Positions 60,259-64,000 of a stretch of 64,000 nucleotides of DNA are shown here, one piece after another. Source of the DNA: 13-2-20CM-66-19 sp963760225. GTDB lineage: Bacteria; Pseudomonadota; Gammaproteobacteria; Steroidobacterales; Steroidobacteraceae. Under the pieces are notes generated by a model. That model was not told the DNA's origin and searched no databases. It worked only from the letters and a program-made list of their open reading frames with translations. The translations under genes were made by a program, and so were the position numbers. The stretch lies in assembly GCA_963760225.1 (NCBI GenBank), contig CAVXCD010000003.1, positions 868,001-932,000 on the forward strand, given 5' to 3'. Position 1 is the first letter of the stretch. Each line of letters begins with the position of its first letter.

Positions 60259-63200
60259 GTGTCGATCCATGTTGCGCTGAATCACGTTACGCGCTATCGG
60301 TATGACCGGCGCGTGGCATTAAGCCCTCAGGTGGTGCGTCTGCGGCCGGCTCCGCACTCGCGCACACGCATTCTGTCCTACTCGATGAGCATCGAGCCGG
60401 CCCGGCACTTCATCAACTGGCAACAGGATCCGGAATCAAATTATCTCGCGCGCGTAGTGTTTCCGGACAAGACCGAGCAGCTGCGCATCGAAGTCGATCT
60501 GATCGCCGAGATGGCGGTGCTCAATCCGTTCGACTTTTTTCTCGAGCCGCACGCGGAAAACTTTCCACTTGCCTACACGGCCGAGGAGCAGAGTGCTCTC
60601 GCGCCGTATCTGGCGAAGGTACCCGCGAGCCCGCGCTTTGCCGAGTACCTCGCCTCGATTCCAGTTGTGCCCGTCAGTACGGCGAACTTTCTCGTCGAGC
60701 TCAATGGGCGTTTGGCCGGGGATGTGCGCTATCTGATTCGACTTGAGCCTGGCGTGCAAACGCCCGAACAGACGCTATTGAAGGCCTCGGGCTCATGCCG
60801 CGATTCGGCATGGCTGTTGGTGCAATTGCTGCGCCATCTGGGGCTTGCCGCTCGGTTCGCGTCGGGTTACCTCATCCAGCTCGCGCCTGATGTGCGGTCG
60901 CTTGACGGGCGCTCCGGGCCGGCTGCCGATTTTGCAGACCTGCATGCCTGGTGCGAGGTGTATCTGCCCGGCGCTGGGTGGATCGGCCTCGACCCCACCT
61001 CGGGCCTGCTCGCAGGCGAGGGGCATATCCCACTCGCCTGCACGCCTGAACCCTCAGCCGCAGCGCCTGTTACGGGAGCGGTCGAGGAGTGCGCAGTCAC
61101 GTTCGAGCATACGCTGCGTGTGGATCGCGTCTGGGAGGCGCCCCGCGTCACGAAGCCCTACAACGATGCGCAGTGGACAGAGATCGAGCTCCTGGGTCGG
61201 GCGATCGACGCGGACCTGGTGGGGCACGATGTACGTCTCACGATGGGTGGAGAACCGACGTTCGTATCCGTGGACGATCCGGATGGCGCGGAATGGAACA
61301 CCGCGGCGCTCGGGGAAAATAAGCGCGCTCTCGCGGTCGATCTCTATCAGCGCCTGCGCGAGCGGTACGCTCCGACGGGCCTTGCGCATTTCGGCCAAGG
61401 CAAATGGTATCCGGGCGAGCAGCTGCCGCGCTGGTCGCTCAACTGCTTCTGGCGTCGCGACGCGGAAGCGATCTGGTGCAATCACGCGCTCATTGCCGAT
61501 GAGACAATCGACTATGGCGCGACCGCCCATACCGCGCAGCAATTTCTCGCCACCTTTGCCGCCCAACTCGGGCTGTCCCCCGAGCGCGTGTTCGCGGCTT
61601 ACGAAGACCCGTTTTACTATGAGTGGCGAGAGCGCCGGTTGCCCGCCAACGTCGACAGTCGGGATTCACGGCTGGACGATGCACAGGAGGGCGCTCGCCT
61701 CGCTCGCCTGTTCGACAGAGGGCTCGACAGCGTGATCGGTCACGTTTTGCCGATCGCCCGCGATGCGACCGGCACGCATTGGCAGACCGGTGCCTGGTTT
61801 CTGCGTCGCGAGCGTTGCTATCTGCTGCCCGGGGATTCCCCTATGGGCATGCGGCTTCCCCTCGATTCGCTGCCGTGGGCCGCGCCGGCCGACCGCCCGC
61901 AGCTGCATCCGCCGGATCACAACCAGGCGTTTGCACCGCTTCCGGGATACGCGAAGATTCGCCAGCAGCTTGGCGCGTCAACGCCCGGATCGCGGAATCC
62001 ACAAGCTCCACGGGTGCCACGCAGCCACGAGTCGGCACACTGGGTGGCACGAACCGCGATCTGCGCTGAACCTCGTCACGGGGTGCTCTACATCTTCATG
62101 CCACCGACCGGTCATCTCGAGGATTACCTCGAGCTCATCGCCGCAGTCGAAGCCACCGCTGAGTCGTTGTCGCAACCGGTCGTCCTCGAGGGCTATGAGC
62201 CGCCGCGCGATCCGCGTGTTAATACCTTCAGGGTGACGCCGGATCCGGGTGTCATCGAGGTCAACATTCATCCCGTCTCCTCTTGGGACGAGCTCGTGGA
62301 GCAAACCACTTATCTTTACGGTGCCGCGCGCCTGTCGCGCCTCACCTCCGAGAAATTCATGCTCGACGGGCACCACACCGGCACAGGCGGTGGCAATCAC
62401 TTTGTCTTAGGCGGTGCGACCACCGCGGATTCGCCGTTCCTGCGCCGTCCCGACCTGTTGCGGAGCCTACTGGCGTATTGGCACAACCACCCTTCGCTGT
62501 CGTATCTGTTCTGCGGCTTGTTCATCGGCCCCACCTCGCAGGCGCCACGCCTGGACGAAGCGCGCAATGACTCGCTGACCGAGCTCGAGATCGCCTTTCG
62601 CCAGTTGCCGCCGCCGGGAGTTGAGTGCCCGCCCTGGCTCGTCGATCGGCTGTTCCGCAATCTGCTGATCGACGTGACCGGCAATACGCATCGCGCCGAA
62701 TTCTGCATCGACAAACTGTATTCGCCCGATGGCCCGACCGGGCGAATGGGGTTGCTCGAGTTGCGTGCCTTCGAAATGCCGCCCCACGAGCGGATGAGCC
62801 TCACGCAGCAGCTTCTGTTACGCTCCCTCGTGGCGCGTTTCTGGCGTACGCCGTACTCGCCCGCGCGTCTGGTGCGCTGGGGTACTGAGTTGCACGATCG
62901 CTTCATGCTGCCGCACTTCATCGTGCAGGACTTTGCCGATGTCATCGCGGAGCAAAATGCCGCAGGCTATCCACTGCGGGCCGAATGGTTCGCACCGCAC
63001 GTGGAATTCCGCTTCCCGAAGCACGGTGACTTCACCGCGTGCGGCGTGGAGATCGAGCTGCGTCAGGCGCTCGAGCCCTGGCACGTCATGGGCGAGGAGG
63101 GCGCTGTAGGCGCTACCACCCGCTATGTCGACTCCTCGCTGGAGCGCGTGCAGGTCAAGGCGACGGGACTTGTGTCGGATCGCTATGTATTGGCTTGCAA

Positions 63201-63552
63201 CCGCAGGCGCATCCCACTGCAAGCCACGGGCACGGCCGGAGAGTTTGTCGGCGGCGTGCGCTACCGGGCCTGGCAGCCGGCGTCGGCGCTGCATCCGACG
63301 ATCGGCGTGCATTCGCCCCTCACCTTTGATCTGTTCGATACCTGGATGAGCCGCTCGCTCGGCGGCTGCCAGTACCACGTCATGCATCCCGGCGGCCGCA
63401 ACTATACAACGTTCCCGGTGAACGCCCTCGAGTCCGAAAGCCGGCGGCTGGCGCGTTTCATTCGCACCGGACACACGCCCGGCGAGAGTTCGCTGCTGCC
63501 AGTGCAGAGCAGTCCGGATTTCCCCTGCACGCTCGATCTGCGCCGCACATGA
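60259..63552 (+). CDS. Large transglutaminase/DUF2126 fusion protein
   Basis: A 1097-residue protein. Residues 1-280 form a bacterial transglutaminase: SIHVALNHVTRYRYDR, the catalytic Cys in ASGSCRDSAWLLVQLLRHLG, His in DLHAWCEVYLPG and Asp in IGLDPTSGLLAGEGH. The remainder is the DUF2126 domain: TMGGEPTFVSVDD, GQGKWYPGEQLPRW, GGGNHFVLGGAT and the end HPGGRNYTTFPVN. It works with the ATP-grasp and alpha-E proteins of the cluster, presumably cleaving or transferring a peptide amide. GTG start supported by the family N-terminus. Confidence 0.94.
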   Translation: MSIHVALNHVTRYRYDRRVALSPQVVRLRPAPHSRTRILSYSMSIEPARHFINWQQDPESNYLARVVFPDKTEQLRIEVDLIAEMAVLNPFDFFLEPHAENFPLAYTAEEQSALAPYLAKVPASPRFAEYLASIPVVPVSTANFLVELNGRLAGDVRYLIRLEPGVQTPEQTLLKASGSCRDSAWLLVQLLRHLGLAARFASGYLIQLAPDVRSLDGRSGPAADFADLHAWCEVYLPGAGWIGLDPTSGLLAGEGHIPLACTPEPSAAAPVTGAVEECAVTFEHTLRVDRVWEAPRVTKPYNDAQWTEIELLGRAIDADLVGHDVRLTMGGEPTFVSVDDPDGAEWNTAALGENKRALAVDLYQRLRERYAPTGLAHFGQGKWYPGEQLPRWSLNCFWRRDAEAIWCNHALIADETIDYGATAHTAQQFLATFAAQLGLSPERVFAAYEDPFYYEWRERRLPANVDSRDSRLDDAQEGARLARLFDRGLDSVIGHVLPIARDATGTHWQTGAWFLRRERCYLLPGDSPMGMRLPLDSLPWAAPADRPQLHPPDHNQAFAPLPGYAKIRQQLGASTPGSRNPQAPRVPRSHESAHWVARTAICAEPRHGVLYIFMPPTGHLEDYLELIAAVEATAESLSQPVVLEGYEPPRDPRVNTFRVTPDPGVIEVNIHPVSSWDELVEQTTYLYGAARLSRLTSEKFMLDGHHTGTGGGNHFVLGGATTADSPFLRRPDLLRSLLAYWHNHPSLSYLFCGLFIGPTSQAPRLDEARNDSLTELEIAFRQLPPPGVECPPWLVDRLFRNLLIDVTGNTHRAEFCIDKLYSPDGPTGRMGLLELRAFEMPPHERMSLTQQLLLRSLVARFWRTPYSPARLVRWGTELHDRFMLPHFIVQDFADVIAEQNAAGYPLRAEWFAPHVEFRFPKHGDFTACGVEIELRQALEPWHVMGEEGAVGATTRYVDSSLERVQVKATGLVSDRYVLACNRRRIPLQATGTAGEFVGGVRYRAWQPASALHPTIGVHSPLTFDLFDTWMSRSLGGCQYHVMHPGGRNYTTFPVNALESESRRLARFIRTGHTPGESSLLPVQSSPDFPCTLDLRRT

Positions 63553-64000
63553 AGAGTGAAGCGATGAGCGACCAGCGTGTCGTGACGCCCGGCACCAAGG
63601 TGTGTCTTGCGAGTTACGTTCCCGATCCACGCCGCTACGACGAACTTCTCGATGAGCACGGCGCGGTGCGCGCGCACTGGCGGGCGCTCGTTGAGCGCGT
63701 GACGGCCGACAAGGCGGACGACACCGCGCGCCGCGCGCTGGAACTCACCCGACGGTTGATCGTCGAGAACGGCGTCGCCTACAACGTCTACTCCGATCCG
63801 CAGGGCGCGGACCGCCCGTGGGCACTCGACCCATTACCCCTTGTCCTTTCGCAGGACGAGTGGCGCAAGATTGAGAAAGGTGTGGCGCAACGCGCGCGCG
63901 TGCTTGATGCGTTGCTCGCGGATCTTTACGGACCGCAACGCCTCCTCGCAGAAGGACTGGTGCCGCCAGAGCTGCCGTTTGGGCATCCGAATTTCCTGTG
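63549..64000 (+). CDS. ATP-grasp/alpha-E protein, 5' part (runs off window)
   Basis: The first 150 residues of a longer protein. YDELLDEHGAVRAHWRALVERV and RRLIVENGVAYNVYSDPQGADRPWALDPLPL are typical of the N-terminus of circularly permuted ATP-grasp proteins that are often fused to alpha-E domains. The ATG at 63549 overlaps the upstream TGA (ATGA); an ATG at 63564 is an alternative start. The gene is cut by the right edge. It shows the cluster holds a second ATP-grasp protein. Confidence 0.85.
   Translation, partial: MKSEAMSDQRVVTPGTKVCLASYVPDPRRYDELLDEHGAVRAHWRALVERVTADKADDTARRALELTRRLIVENGVAYNVYSDPQGADRPWALDPLPLVLSQDEWRKIEKGVAQRARVLDALLADLYGPQRLLAEGLVPPELPFGHPNFL

Overview
The window is high-GC DNA from a Gammaproteobacterium. 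A Steroidobacteraceae or Xanthomonadales relative is my best guess. The grounds are the order gltX, tRNA-Ala(GGC), tRNA-Glu(TTC), an UrcA-family protein, two complete RND efflux operons with NodT-type outer-membrane lipoproteins, Fe-type SodB, CsbD and DUF3562 stress-type genes, and M20/S33 peptidases. This placement is inference; there is no rRNA to confirm it.

Layout. 1-4.6 kb: the end of a membrane protein, a BlaI/M56 sensor pair, small secreted proteins, an UrcA protein and a broken TIR gene. 4.6-10.6 kb: RND efflux operon 1 (OMF, MFP, AcrB-like pump). 11-15.8 kb: an LpxH-like phosphatase, a lipoprotein alpha/beta hydrolase and an M20 peptidase. 15.8-16.8 kb: a gene-poor kilobase with a dispersed repeat. 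16.8-22.7 kb: SodB, a flavoprotein overlapping a glycoamylase-like gene, a WYL regulator and an SRPBCC protein. 22.8-24.8 kb: a truncated SDR and a truncated LytS-type kinase meet head to head at one breakpoint, followed by a LytTR regulator. 24.8-37.4 kb: a GH-like secreted protein, an MDR reductase behind a 17-bp triple repeat, a PilT-type ATPase, a group of small stress-type genes, peroxiredoxin, and a proline iminopeptidase with an APC permease. 37.4-43.3 kb: RND efflux operon 2 (MexEF/OqxAB type). 43.8-46.0 kb: cupin, gltX and two tRNAs.

46.0-56.25 kb is a genomic island inserted in the 3' end of tRNA-Glu. A 46-bp exact copy of the tRNA end lies at the far side, next to a tyrosine integrase. 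Its cargo looks like defence: a 1362-residue protein with an XRE helix-turn-helix, an Mrr-type nuclease and a STAND-like NTPase with a long helical C-terminus; a divergently transcribed phosphoribosyltransferase overlapping a 100-residue partner; a lone MNT-type nucleotidyltransferase; and two more proteins with PD-(D/E)xK-like motifs. A palindrome sits in the shared promoter of the large protein and the phosphoribosyltransferase, which suggests the HTH controls both units. This is the best candidate for an undescribed system.

56.8-64 kb is a conserved transglutaminase, alpha-E and circularly permuted ATP-grasp cluster arranged around a divergent promoter. Its rightward transcript probably starts almost at the GTG start codon of the 1097-residue transglutaminase/DUF2126 protein. 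The last gene runs off the window.

Three copies of an approximately 75-85 bp repeat (3.3, 10.9 and 16.1 kb) and two TIR-domain remnants point to past activity of a small unrecognised element.
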